Of a stretch of DNA of 64,000 nucleotides, positions 24,085 to 34,315 are shown piece by piece. A program made the translations under genes and the position numbers. The notes beneath the pieces are model-generated. The model searched no databases. It was not told the DNA's origin and saw only the letters and a list, made by a program, of their open reading frames with translations. The DNA lies in assembly GCA_028023455.1 (NCBI GenBank), contig JAQFVV010000063.1, positions 5,814,794 to 5,878,793 on the forward strand, given 5' to 3'. Positions within the stretch are counted from its first letter, which is position 1, and the number at the start of each line of letters is the position of its first letter. This stretch comes from Epiperipatus broadwayi. Its lineage: Eukaryota; Onychophora; Udeonychophora; Euonychophora; Peripatidae.

Positions 24085-24263
24085 TCAGAAACATTCCTTC
24101 GATAAGGCTTTCAAACTAATTTTTGAATTCCTTTCCTAATTAGAAAATGAATTCTTAAAGTCTGAAATGATTTTAATTAAAAATTGAATTCTTATCTTTT
24201 TTTTTATTAATAAAACTTTACTGTTGTTTTTGAGAATTTGAAAGCCTTTGGAAGGAATGTAGC
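24085..24263. repeat. Palindromic unit inside the LTR
   Basis: The inverted ends ACATTCCTTCGATAAGGCTT plus TCAAA and TTTGAAAGCCTTTGGAAGGA plus ATGT enclose AT-rich sequence that itself contains the partly self-complementary TTCCTAATTAGAAAATGAAT. The same unit is in the second LTR (about 33,794-33,965) and in the inverted old copy (about 29,891-30,082), so it predates the LTR duplication. It looks like a small MITE absorbed into the LTR. Confidence 0.6.
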
Positions 24264-24610
24264 TTTTAATCGCAAAACTTTACAAATTATTTAAAAGTAA
24301 AAAAAAACAAGTATTCCCGACGCAATGAAACTTTCGAACAATTATATATATTTAATATTTACAAACATATATACGCACAATCCAGGCAATTTAATATATG
24401 TAAATTCATGAACATTTTATCATGAATTTATTTAGAGAATTGATCCAATTTAAACTAAACTAATTAATTTTACTACGTATTTGAAACAAGTTATTCATTA
24501 TGGAAATTAGCGTGGATTGAACGTATAAAGCCCCATTGCATCGGAAATTTAAGGTTAGTATTAGGGTAAATAACATGAAGCTAGGATCGAACTCAGATCC
24601 GACTGCTTCA

Positions 24611-24624
24611 TTTCTTTTCACTTC
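24611..24624 (-). promoter_or_regulatory. Polypurine tract of the 12.3-kb element
   Basis: On the minus strand the 14 bases GAAGTGAAAAGAAA lie immediately before the LTR start TGAAGCAG. This is the expected position and composition of the plus-strand primer, and it supports the LTR boundary and the element's minus orientation. Confidence 0.8.
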
Positions 24625-24884
24625 AAAAAAAAAACAATGAAAAAAAAATGACTTTACTTACGCAGGATATAGTTGCATAAGTGTATAGACTCTGGGAGAA
24701 CAGCATGAGCGTGAATAATATAACCTGCCCAAGCTACAAATTATACATGTCTCACTGCGATCCATTTTTTGAATATTCAACTTATAAATGGGTTTATAAT
24801 AAATCGGTCCGATAATCAAGTCTCATTTCCCTATGGTTGTGTCAGTCGGTCATCTGTATATATATCTGTCATTTAATGGATGTC
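24625..24884 (-). other. 3' untranslated part of the 12.3-kb element
   Basis: Between the pol stop and the polypurine tract. On the minus strand there is a short frame starting MDRSETCIICSLGRLYYSRS (with a CxxC) that runs into a donor-like GTAAGT at about 24,657. It is too short to assign, and no env-like glycoprotein is visible. Confidence 0.4.
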
Positions 24885-26573
24885 CTATTGTTTCCCTGGA
24901 TCAGGTGGCACATATGGTTTTAACTGTCTGGCATTGTAAACCCCCTGGAGTCCTTTTCCCTTTAGCAAAAACGCATTGTCATGGCAATCCTTTATTATTT
25001 CATATGGCCCACTGTATAATGGGAAGAATTTCTTGAATTCTTTCTTAGGGGCATTACTAGTTCTTGGTGATCTTAACCAAACTTGATCCCCAACTTTAAA
25101 ATAGTAATGTTGCATCCTACCTCTTTTTATTCGCCTCTGGGCCATCTGCGCTAGCCGCTTTCTGGCCATATCTTGGTCAGTTATTGGGTTAATACACGTT
25201 TCATCTTTTGGTAATAGTGAAGAAAAAATGGCCTGACATGGCTGCCCATAGTGAAGACGTGTAGGTGCAAAACCCGTTGACTCATTCATTGTATTATTAA
25301 TGCAGTCCATAACATATGGAAGTTTATCCACCCATCTCCGATGATCTGTAGGTACGCACACACGAAAGAGTTGACTAATTTCTCTCATAACTCTTTCACA
25401 TGGGTTGGACTGCGGGTTTCTAATTGATGTCATACGATGATTTACCTTTTGTTTTTTTGTCCAATTCTTCCACTCTTTTGAGGTGAACGCTGAGCCATGA
25501 TCTGATAATATGGTCTCAGGCTTACCTACCTCAGAAAATTGCTTATCCTGTAGGGCCCGAATGGCATTTCGTGAATTTGTGGTTCGCACTGGGTAAATTT
25601 GAACATACTTTGAAAAAATATCATATGTGACAAGCAAGTATTGAAAGGTCCTAAATTTGGGAAGGGGCCCATAATGATCTATAGCGAGGATTTCATTTGG
25701 TCTTGTGGCCATCACTGGTTTCATACCTCCTGCATATGATTTATTTGGAAATTTAGTGGCAGCACAGATGTCACATTGTCTAATAGTAGTGAGAATCTGA
25801 TTGTACATTCCTGGCCAGTAAAACTGACGACGCACTGCCTCTTCTGTCTTTCTTGGTCCGTAGTGCCCAATGATTTGATGAATGTGCCTAAGTAAGGATG
25901 GTCTCAGCCTATCTGGGACCATAGTTTTCCATGGTGCACTATAGTCCCCAGTTTTGGTCTGTAAAATACCCTCCTTGACCTGAAAGTGAGTGTATTTGCT
26001 TTGTAGGTTCTTGTCCTTACTCTGGGTCTTGGACAACTCCAGAATAATGTGGTGATATTGTATGCCCTGCCAGTATGCAAGATTCCTTAGCTCGGCCTCG
26101 GCGGGACTCAATGTTTTGGTGACCATAATTTTTAAGGATTGATCGTTTATTTTTGGGTTCTGTATGCTCATTTGTACTGGATGGCGACTTAAAACGTCAG
26201 CCACCACATTCTCTGGTCCTGGGCAATATTGGATCTTATACTGAAATTGTTGGAGGACCAAGCTCCATCTAATGAGTCGGTCATTGGTGAGGAAACTCTT
26301 ATTAAGAAATTCTAGACATCGGTGGTCAGTTATGATGACAACTTCTGATCCCAGAAGGAACTGCCGGAATTTCTGGCATGCCCATACTATGGCAAGAGTT
26401 TCTTGCTCAGTGGTGGTGTAATGTACTTCAGCACCCTTTAAAGCACGACTGCAAAAATATATCACTTGATGTTCACCAGAATCACCCTTTTGAAACAAAA
26501 CAGCTCCCAGCCCTTGTTTGCTGCTGTCAGTTTGTACGTAAAAGGTCCGACTAAAATCAGGGTGGTGCAGCAT
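24885..26573 (-). pseudogene. Ty3/gypsy pol, part 2: RNase H and integrase
   Basis: An open frame of 562 codons, the downstream half of a pol polyprotein that is out of frame with part 1. RNase H: Asp16 in YVQTDSS, the acidic TEQET block (56-58), TDH at 82-84 and ENVVADVLSR (121-130). Integrase: zinc-binding His232/His237 with Cys267/Cys270, then catalytic Asp299 (AIDHYGP), Asp358 (LSDHGSAF) and Glu393 (NPCERVM), the DDE triad with 34 residues between the last two. A GPY/F module follows (PLYSGPYEI, 516-524). All catalytic residues are present and there is no internal stop, so this half looks recently functional. RNase H degrades the RNA template and integrase inserts the cDNA in the nucleus. 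The listed ATG is only the first Met after the frameshift; the frame is open further upstream. Confidence 0.9.
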
Positions 26574-26616
26574 AACCGCCCGTAGAAAGTTTTCTTTTAT
26601 GTTTAGTAGTTCCTGG

Positions 26617-28695
26617 TCATGGAGTGGGGTCCATTCCCACTTTCGGTTTTTTTTTTATGAGGTCTATAAGATTCCTAGTTTCCTGGGCAAAGTTTGGATA
26701 GAACTTGTGATAAAAGTTGCAAAGTCCAAGAAATGATCGGATCTGTTTCCGAGTAGTCGGGGTTGGAAACTTCTCTATGGCTGCAACTTTGTCCGGATGT
26801 ACCTTGATACCATGTTTGTTAATGACATGACCAAGGAAGGTTATCTCCCCAATAGCAAAACGGCTTTTCTCTAAATTCACTGTGATATTCTTCATTCTGC
26901 ATTCATTCAGGAACATTTCCAAATGTTGTAAGTGTTCCTTCACATCTTCTGAGATGATTACAATGTCATCAACATAGCATACCATCTGTTTTTGTACTTC
27001 TTCAGAAAGGACCTGCCTCAAACAGCGCATAAGTCCTGCTCCACTATTAATAAGTCCGAAGGGAACCCTTTTAAAAACGTGCGTGTAGCCACCGTACCGA
27101 AATGCCGTGTATTTCCGGTCCCTTGGATCGAGATTCAATTGCCAGTAACTGGCAGTTAAATCTAATGTTGAAAATACTGTCTTCCCAGCTAATCGCACAA
27201 GTACTTCTTGGATAGGAGGAGTTGCATCTCTTTCCGGTATAGTGATGCTGTTTAACCTCCGGGCATCCAAGCAGAGCCGCAAGTTTCCATTTTTCTTCTT
27301 GACGACGACCAATGGGTTGTTATACGGAGACGGGCTGCGCTCGACAATATTCCATTCGATCATTTGTTTTATCTGTGCTTCTACTTCATCTTTATACTGA
27401 AATGGAATCGGGTATGTTTTGGACTGGATGTAAGTTTCTTCTTTCACTCTGATTCGGTGGGTATACCCTGTAATCTCGCCTGGCATTGGAGAGAAAATTA
27501 TGGCATATTTCTTGAGGATTTTCCGCATTTGTTCGGTATCATCCGGTTCAGTAATGATGGATTCTTCAACCTTTTTGTCAATCATTGAAAGATCAACTGG
27601 CTGGATTAGGCAACTTTCATGGTTTCCTTCTCGGTGGAGTGATGTTTTAAAGTTGATGGTTTCTTTTCCAAATGAGCATCTACCTTTAGGGTAGTCAATA
27701 ATGCCTTGGTTTTGAATCAAAAAGTCGGAACCCAATACTACATCATATATGAGCCCTGTCATAATAAGAAAGGTATGTCCTACTAGCCTTCTGTTGATTT
27801 CAACCTCCAACCACACTTGATGGTTTTCACTTGACACCTTTTTCCCATTAGCCAAGGTCATTTGGATCGGACGGGTTGGGAGTTGCATTATCTCGCGTCT
27901 CTTTTTCAAGCTTCCGATCCATGCCGCAGATACAATGGATGCTTGACTGCCCGAGTCAATCAAGGCTGATACTCTGCTCTCCTCTATATTTATTTCGATA
28001 ATGGGACACAAATGAGTTATCTGATGTCCCTCATTATCTTTCTCAGAGATTAGGTTAGTCATTTGACTAATGATTGGGGCTGGAGGGTCTTTTCCGTAAC
28101 TTGGGTCTGGAGATCTAAAATGTTTATCCACTTCTTCTAAGAAATTCATCATTTCGTGGATAGTACTAATCTGACTACCAATCATAAGTTTCCGAATTTC
28201 TCGTGGCATGTTGTGTCCTATCATACGTACAATTCGAGACTCTGGAAAGTTAAAACTAGACAATGAGCAAAATTTGGCTGACTGTTGTAAAAAAAATCGG
28301 TCGTAGGTAGTCCCCTTATTTACTGAAAACTGTTCATTAATGAGGTCACGCAACAAGTTTTCTTGCTTCTCTTCACTCCAGAATGTTTTTAGAAGCTTGT
28401 GACAATATTGTTCAAAGGTGTCCGGCTTCTTCTCTATCGTGCCCCACCAGTCTTTGGCCACGGCTTTCAAATGGTAACGAGCAATTATTATTTGTTGAAC
28501 ATTATCCAGAGTTTCTATTGCAAAAGCATCGGCTAAACTGTCTATATGTGGCTGAGGATCTTCCCAGCATCCACCATAAAAATCTATGATTTGAATCAAC
28601 GGGTATTGAAAGGTCATTGAACTTTCCAGTGGCTTTCCCATTTTTGAACATAAGAAACTAATATAATAAACAATATAATAAACACTGCAGATCAA
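26617..28695 (-). pseudogene. Ty3/gypsy gag-pol, part 1: capsid, protease, RT
   Basis: A 692-codon frame; the likely start is Met19 (28,641), since the first 18 residues are hydrophobic and unlike gag. Residues about 30-195 are a gypsy-type capsid (KDWWGTI, FWSEE, GHNMPREIRKLMIG), alignable with the gag at 55.6-57.1 kb. No CCHC zinc knuckle follows. The aspartic protease has DSGS at 247-250 and VLGSDFL at 320-326. Reverse transcriptase spans about 430-635, with LRLCLDARRLN, FSTLDLTASYWQL, FGLINSG and the catalytic YVDD at 574-577. The frame runs out just after the FLGLCNFYHKF block, because a run of ten A (26,647-26,656) shifts the frame before RNase H. Gag and pol being one frame is usual in several gypsy lineages. 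A single sequencing or replication slip would explain the break. Confidence 0.9.
26647..26656 (-). other. Homopolymer frameshift splitting pol
   Basis: Ten consecutive A on the coding strand. Pol homology leaves the first frame here and continues in another frame without loss of sequence. Either the run length has mutated or been miscalled, or it acts as a slippery site, which would be an unusual position between RT and RNase H. Confidence 0.8.
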
Positions 28696-29109
28696 CTTAT
28701 AGTACTCTCTGTATGCTTAAAAATATTTTTTTTTCTTCAGTAATTTTAACTAGGTCTCTGACTACAGGTCCATTGTCCTAATCTTCACTAGCTGCTTCAT
28801 ATTATTTCCCCAATCTATGTAATCTGCCTTTTTTTTTTTTAGTTTACCTACGTTTTCTTGGTTAGCTCTTTATTTTAACTGTTTGAGTGAGACATGTATT
28901 CAAAAAATTAAAAAAAAACATTATTCACTTTCCCTTTGTTCAACTGTTCTGTTCTCCCATGTCTTAAAAAAAAACTATACAGTGATATACAAATATTATG
29001 TATTAGCAGTTACAACAAATCATTCTGTATTGAACACACTTGGTTTTTTATTATGGCGATTGACCCACTACTGTGCTGACAATCAAATTTGCTGACAAAT
29101 TTATTTACA

Positions 29110-29118
29110 TGGGCGCCA
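29110..29118 (-). promoter_or_regulatory. Primer-binding-site-like motif
   Basis: The minus strand reads TGGCGCCCA, identical to the start of the tRNA-Lys-complementary primer sites used by many LTR elements, followed by TGT where the usual site continues ACG. It is preceded by ...GCTCAC. It lies 415 bases upstream of the gag frame, where a PBS would be expected, but 2.6 kb from the 5' LTR boundary. The intervening sequence may therefore be an insertion. A chance match is possible. Confidence 0.35.
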
Positions 29119-29341
29119 GTGAGCAAAATGAGATCAATAGGGCATGTGATATAACCCATTGACCCCCAAACCACATATGATAGACTTAACCTTTAATAAA
29201 ACAATTGAATTGATGATGAGTAATATTATTTAATAACAGCCAACGCGTTCATGACCTGAGTTTAAATATAGGAGTTTAAATATTACTAAGCATGAGGCTT
29301 TAACACCAAAAAAAAAATGTCAAAATTAATATTACAAGAAC

Positions 29342-29347
29342 TTTTAT
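29342..29347 (-). terminator. Poly(A) signal AATAAA
   Basis: On the minus strand AATAAA begins about 14 bases after the stop of the exon candidate at 29,361. Some 25 bases further on comes a run of T followed by GGTGTT, the classic downstream U/GU-rich element. The spacing is that of a genuine animal 3' end. Confidence 0.45.
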
Positions 29348-29360
29348 TGGAGATATTATT

Positions 29361-29461
29361 CTAAATCTTGCTAGCATGAAAGCGTGCAAACCATTTAAGC
29401 ATTTTGCCAACTGCATCTGGCTGCTTGGTGTACACAAAGGGCTTCACCTGCTTTGAGGTTA
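29361..29461 (-). CDS. Candidate terminal exon of a captured host gene
   Basis: A minus-strand block with markedly higher G+C and ordinary codon choice. It begins right after an acceptor-like CTGTATTTTTAG and reads TSKQVKPFVYTKQPDAVGKM followed by LKWFARFHASKI, then a TAG stop. A poly(A) signal and GT-rich downstream element follow at once. The frame is open further upstream to 29,597, but that part is AT-rich and intron-like. It lies inside the leader of the 12.3-kb retroelement, on the same strand as gag-pol. I do not recognise the protein; no gag, pol or env family has this tail. A host exon captured by the element, or an element-specific accessory protein, are the alternatives. Confidence 0.4.
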
Positions 29462-29659
29462 CTAAAAATACAGAGCGAACATTAAATATATGTGCTAGCA
29501 AGCAATACTTTGAAATTAAGACTTTTATGATATCATATTGGCTATTTTTAATTATAACAACTGAGATAAACATAATTAATTTTGACACAGAAAACATTTC
29601 ATTTATTTTTACCCCAATGCTTTGATCTATGGACTCTTACAACTTTGCTAACGATATTT

Positions 29660-31706
29660 TTCCTATTGTCACGAACGCGTATAACACAAACGTATAATAT
29701 ATATACTGATATAGTACACGTATAATTAATATATATACATATGAATAATTATTTTAACTAACGAATCTTTTACTGAACGAACATTTAAAAAAATAATCTT
29801 GAAAACATTTTTATAAGAAAGAATTAGAAAATAATATTTTAATTTATTTTACTTTTAAATAATATGTTAAATTTTTAGTGATTAATAGCTACATTCTTTC
29901 GATAAGCTTTCAGATTTTCTCTTTCCAAAACAATGGTTAAAGTTTTTATTAATTAGAAATAGATAAGTCTTTAAAATGTTAGGACGGTCCTAATTAAAAT
30001 CATTTTCTGATATTAAAAATTCATTTTCTAATTAGAAAATGAATTCAAGTTAATGAGTTTGAAAGCCTTATCAAAGGAATGTATCTAACAACAACTAGTA
30101 AATTTTTTGTAAGATTGATTTAGCCTAAAGGCATCAGATACAGTATAAAGAGCCCAGGAAAAGTTTCCAAGGAGCTATTATTCATCATTAAGAGAAGCTA
30201 TATATATTTCATTAGAGAAGTCGCCCAGTTAAATTATGAAGTAAAATAGTGTTTCTACCATGGTGGGGGGGGCTTAACTTCAAGAGTCTGACTACGGTTC
30301 CTTAAGCCCCCTGAAAATCTTCAATGTGGCTGCAATATAAAAATTCATATACCAATCGTAAGCTGCCGAAACCTTAGAGAAATCTATCAAAATGCTATTC
30401 ACATAATTTTCAAAATGCGCGCATATGTTTCATCCAACTGGACTCTGCCCTGTGGAAACGCAGAAGTCAACCATGAAGAAATGGTAATATCTTTCCGTTT
30501 GAACCTGGCCAGTTCTGAACTTTAAGTTAAAACATCTTTAAGCTATCTACTGTAAAATTGTCTTTTTGTTAATGTTATTTTAAATTATGTAGTAATTCTC
30601 TATCTTAATCTCTAGTCTTTAAATTTAACTTTCTCATTTCTTACAATGGCGGTTCATTTATTATATTATATATATATTTATTGTGTGATTTATTAATATT
30701 GTTTATTTTTTATTATATGCCAATAATAACTTCAACTTGATAATAATTTCCTTCGTTGCATTTGCCTTGTTAAATAATATATTCATTTTTACAGTAATTC
30801 TTACCCACTAGAACTATTTTGATACAGTTCTATTAATTATCGAGTTGAGTGATTTGTACAATTTTTGCTATTTTATTAATGGCTAATAACAACAAATTAT
30901 TAGCTCAATTTTTAACCTATGCTCCCGGCCACTTTACTGAATTTATAATAGTTATTTATTCACATTAATTTATTGTTTGCAAAAAGGTTGATAAAGGAAT
31001 TAAATGAATATATATTCTAATTCAAATGTTATACTTTCTATTAATATTCAGTAAGGGCATGGGATTTAGGGCATAATTAATATAATTTCTAATTGCATTA
31101 AATACTTTTTGATTAAAGCACGTTTGACTTTAATTTAACTTGATCAGGTCATCACGTAGAGCACTCTTTATATAAATTGGGTTTTATTATTTAAATACGA
31201 TGATTACCAAGTCATCATTTTCCGAACGTTGCTGACGTGAGCCATCTCCTGTTTCATAGGCTTGTCCTCAGTGATATTTCTATTAGTTTAATTATCTAGG
31301 AAGAAAGCACTTCCTCCACTTGCTCGTTTTATATTTGGAACACCAAAGGTTCGAGGCTACGACCCGACCTGGTTTTCCCTGTGTTCTATGGATCCTTCAT
31401 ATAGGGCATTGAAGACTTGTCAAATACAAGCAGCCCTGCTATTTTCTCAAATCATAGACAAGCCATTATTTTTCACATTTATTCTTATAGCTCATAAGTC
31501 GTCAGTACCGTTTATTTCTCAGTTCCAGTAAAGCCCGCTCTCATGCTCGTAAATCGTGATGAATTGATTTTATTAAAGTCGAACAAATTAATATTTATTT
31601 ATAATTAACTAAGTTTTTTATTAAATATTAAAGTTATGCCCTAAATACGTATCTTGTTCTTTGTGAATTGATTTGCGAATGTGAAAATAAATCTCACATT
31701 CTTTCC
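29660..31706 (+). repeat. Older LTR copy, inverted relative to the flanking LTRs
   Basis: Reverse-complement homology to LTR positions 22,541 to about 24,300. Clear anchors are CTCACATTC near 31,693, AGGGCATAATTAAT near 31,070, and TCATCACGTAGAGCA near 31,150. Others are the CTCTAGTCTTTAAA...ACAATGGCGGTTC block near 30,610-30,655, the CGGTTCCTTAAG block near 30,295, and the palindromic unit at 29,891-30,082. It is clearly more diverged than the two LTRs are from each other, with indels and loss of the open frame. It lacks the first 540 bases of the LTR and abuts the 5' LTR directly, making a very large imperfect palindrome with 32,247-34,000. Confidence 0.8.
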
Positions 31707-34315
31707 TACCTGTCAAAACCCACCACCACCGCATGTCAAATCTGATTCAAACTCAGGCGGTTCAAAACTGAATTCAAACCCAACTTAACAGCTCAGATAG
31801 CAGAAATCGACGGCACAGTGCTATGCACCAAGAACTAGTTCAACGGTTGGTGAGGACTAGAGACCCCTGGCACTGACACGAATATCTAATAATTAATTAG
31901 TTTGAATACTTTTTAAATCAAATCATATGTATGTTCGGGTTGCCAACACAGATAGCGGGTATGAACATTTAAATAATTATAAAAAGAATGATGAACTAAG
32001 AAACCAAGTATGTTAGAAATATTTAATAATAATAATAATTTGTTTTGTTCAATAAAATATAGATTGCATTAGTTACCTCTAGTCTTTAAAATAATTTATA
32101 AATATAATAAGAGTGGCGGTCCTTATCATATGCCAACAAGTATTACACAACATGGGATTCTATGTCTATGCCCCCAACGAGAAATATAAAGGCAGATAAA
32201 GGTATTCATTAAGAACGGAAATGATTGTTCTAATTTTATTACGGTGGAATGTGAGATTTATTTTCACATTCGGAAATCTATTCATGAAGAGCAAAACGTA
32301 TTTTAAGGCATAACTTTAATCTTGATTTGAAAACTGATTTAAACTAGATATATTTGAGAATTGGTTCGACTTTAAGTTAAATCACTTCATCACGAATTAC
32401 GAGTACGGAGCGGGTATTACCGGATCAAAGATGCAATGGTACTGACGAATTACAAGGCAGAAAGTAAAATTGAAAGATGATCGCTAGTCGATGATCGAAG
32501 TCCTATGGCGGCTTGCATTTGGCAAGTCTTACGCCCTTTGACTAATGAATCAGAAAGGAAGTACTTTCTTCCTCGAGAAATTTAAATAAGAGAATATGAT
32601 CACCGACCAGCCTAACGGAGCGGAAGATGGGCCTACGTCAGCAACATTTGATGATGATGACTTGATAGTCATCATTGAAAAATAAAACCCATGTAGAATG
32701 CTCTACGTGATGACTTGACCAATTAATTAAAGTCAAACGAGCTTTTATCGAACTATTTTAAAACATTTATAAACTATATTGATTATGCCCTGATATCGTG
32801 CCCTTCCTGAATATTAATATAAAATAACAAAAGTGGAATTAAAATACATTTAACCCTTTATCGACCCTTTTTGCAATAAAAACATTTAAGGTTATATTCG
32901 AATAAATATATATTAGTGGAACAAAAAATCAATATTTTAACATTATATGAATAGATATAAATACTTGTAACTTAGGAGCTGGGGACATAGGTGAAAAACG
33001 GAGCTAATAGTTTATTATTAGCCAATTATAAAAATAATAAACATGTAATATTTTCTTTCGACTCGATGATTAATAGAACTTTCAAATTTAGTTCTAATGG
33101 GCGAGAATTACTATTTGAAATTAATATTATAATATTTGCATGAGGCAAATAGAACAGAGGAGCTCATCGAGTTGAAAGATTATTGGCATATAATTTTTAA
33201 ATAGCATTAATAAATCACACGATAAATACATATATATATAATATGTTAAACGAACCGCCAGGTAAGAAAAGAAAAGGTTTAAAGACTAGAGATTGAAAGA
33301 ATTACAATATAAATTTATAGTAGCATTTTATAAAGATTTTTACATTAAATAATAAAGAGCTCTTAAATAGGAGGAGTGTAAAATAAAGTTTGAACTGGCC
33401 AGAAAGTTTAACGTTCATATTACCATTCCGTGCTTGTCCTTAAGTTACTCCTCCAAGTTGTTGAAATGTAGGCATCATTGGTTAACTACTGGAGTATTAT
33501 TTTAGTAGCTTTCATTATTTTAGCAGAATGATCGATCCGGAAAACGGTTCAGCAGCTCCAGTGAAGATTCCTCAGGACTTTAGGAACCATAGCCAGATTC
33601 CTGATGTTCTAGCCCTCTATCATGATGAAATACAATTTTTATACGCACAGAGTTCACTGCACTACTCTAGAACCAAAACTAGTTTTTTTTCTTTACTTTT
33701 CAGGGCTATATATCTACTGTTCACTGACGCCTCCGGCTAGCGCTCATTTTATTATCAATCTGTTTTTTTTTTTTTATAATTAGTTGTTTTCAGAAACATT
33801 CCTTCGATAAGCTTTCAAACTAATTTTTGAATTCCTTTCCTAATTAGAAAATGAATTCTTAAAGTCTGAAATGATTCTAATTAAAAATTGAATTCTTATC
33901 TTTTTTTTTATTAATAAAACTTTACTGTTGTTTTTGAGAATTTGAAAGCCCTTGGAAGGAATGTAGCTTTTAATCGCAAAACTTTACAAATTATTTAAAA
34001 GTAAAAAAAAAACAAGTATTCCCGACGCAATGAAACTTTCGAACAATTATATATATTTAATATTTACAAACATATATACGCACAATCCAGGCAATTTGAT
34101 ATATGTAAATTCATGAACATTTTATCATGAATTTATTTAGAGAATTGATCCAATTTAAACTAAACTAATTAATTTTACTACGTATTTGAAACAAGTTATT
34201 CATTATGGAAATTAGCGTGGATTGAACGTATAAAGCCCCATTGCATCGGAAATTTAAGGTTAGTATTAGGATAAATAACATGAAGCTAGGATCGAACTCA
34301 GATCCGACTGCTTCA
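31707..34315 (-). repeat. 5' LTR of the 12.3-kb element
   Basis: Near-identical partner of 22,002-24,610, with the same internal landmarks. In element orientation it starts TGAAGCAG next to (AT)n and ends GACAGGTA, followed by GGAAAG, not the GTACA seen at the outer copy. The final bases of the inner boundary therefore differ, and no TGG primer site follows. The antisense frame here is 33,528-33,740, shortened by a T-run length change. Confidence 0.9.

Larger units (their letters stand above)
22002..24610 (-). repeat. 3' LTR of the 12.3-kb element
   Basis: Matches 31,707-34,315 almost base for base. Differences that I can see include a few substitutions near 22,030-22,060, single-base indels in homopolymers, and a small change around 23,240 (TTGTGAGTATATAAAC against TATATGAATAGATATAAA). 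Internally it contains a G+C-richer terminal part (22,003-22,160), a short hairpin GAATGTGA...TCACATTC (22,543-22,567), and a nested palindromic unit at 24,085-24,263. It also carries an open frame on the + strand (23,827-24,078), antisense to the element. In element orientation it follows the polypurine tract directly. Confidence 0.9.
22000..34315 (-). mobile_element. 12.3-kb Ty3/gypsy LTR retrotransposon
   Basis: Two near-identical 2.6-kb direct repeats (22,002-24,610 and 31,707-34,315) enclose a minus-strand gag-pol. In element orientation each LTR begins TGAAGCAGTC. The outer copy ends GACAGGTACA, giving TG...CA termini, and both outer flanks are (AT)n, consistent with an ATAT-type target duplication. 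A polypurine tract directly abuts the 3' LTR. Near-identity of the LTRs indicates a recent insertion. Three things are odd: no primer-binding site adjoins the 5' LTR, the leader contains an older inverted LTR copy plus a host-like exon, and pol carries a single homopolymer frameshift. No env is visible after integrase. Confidence 0.85.

Noticed and set aside
27364-28589. Several + strand open frames
   Set aside because: Antisense shadows of the minus-strand gag-pol.
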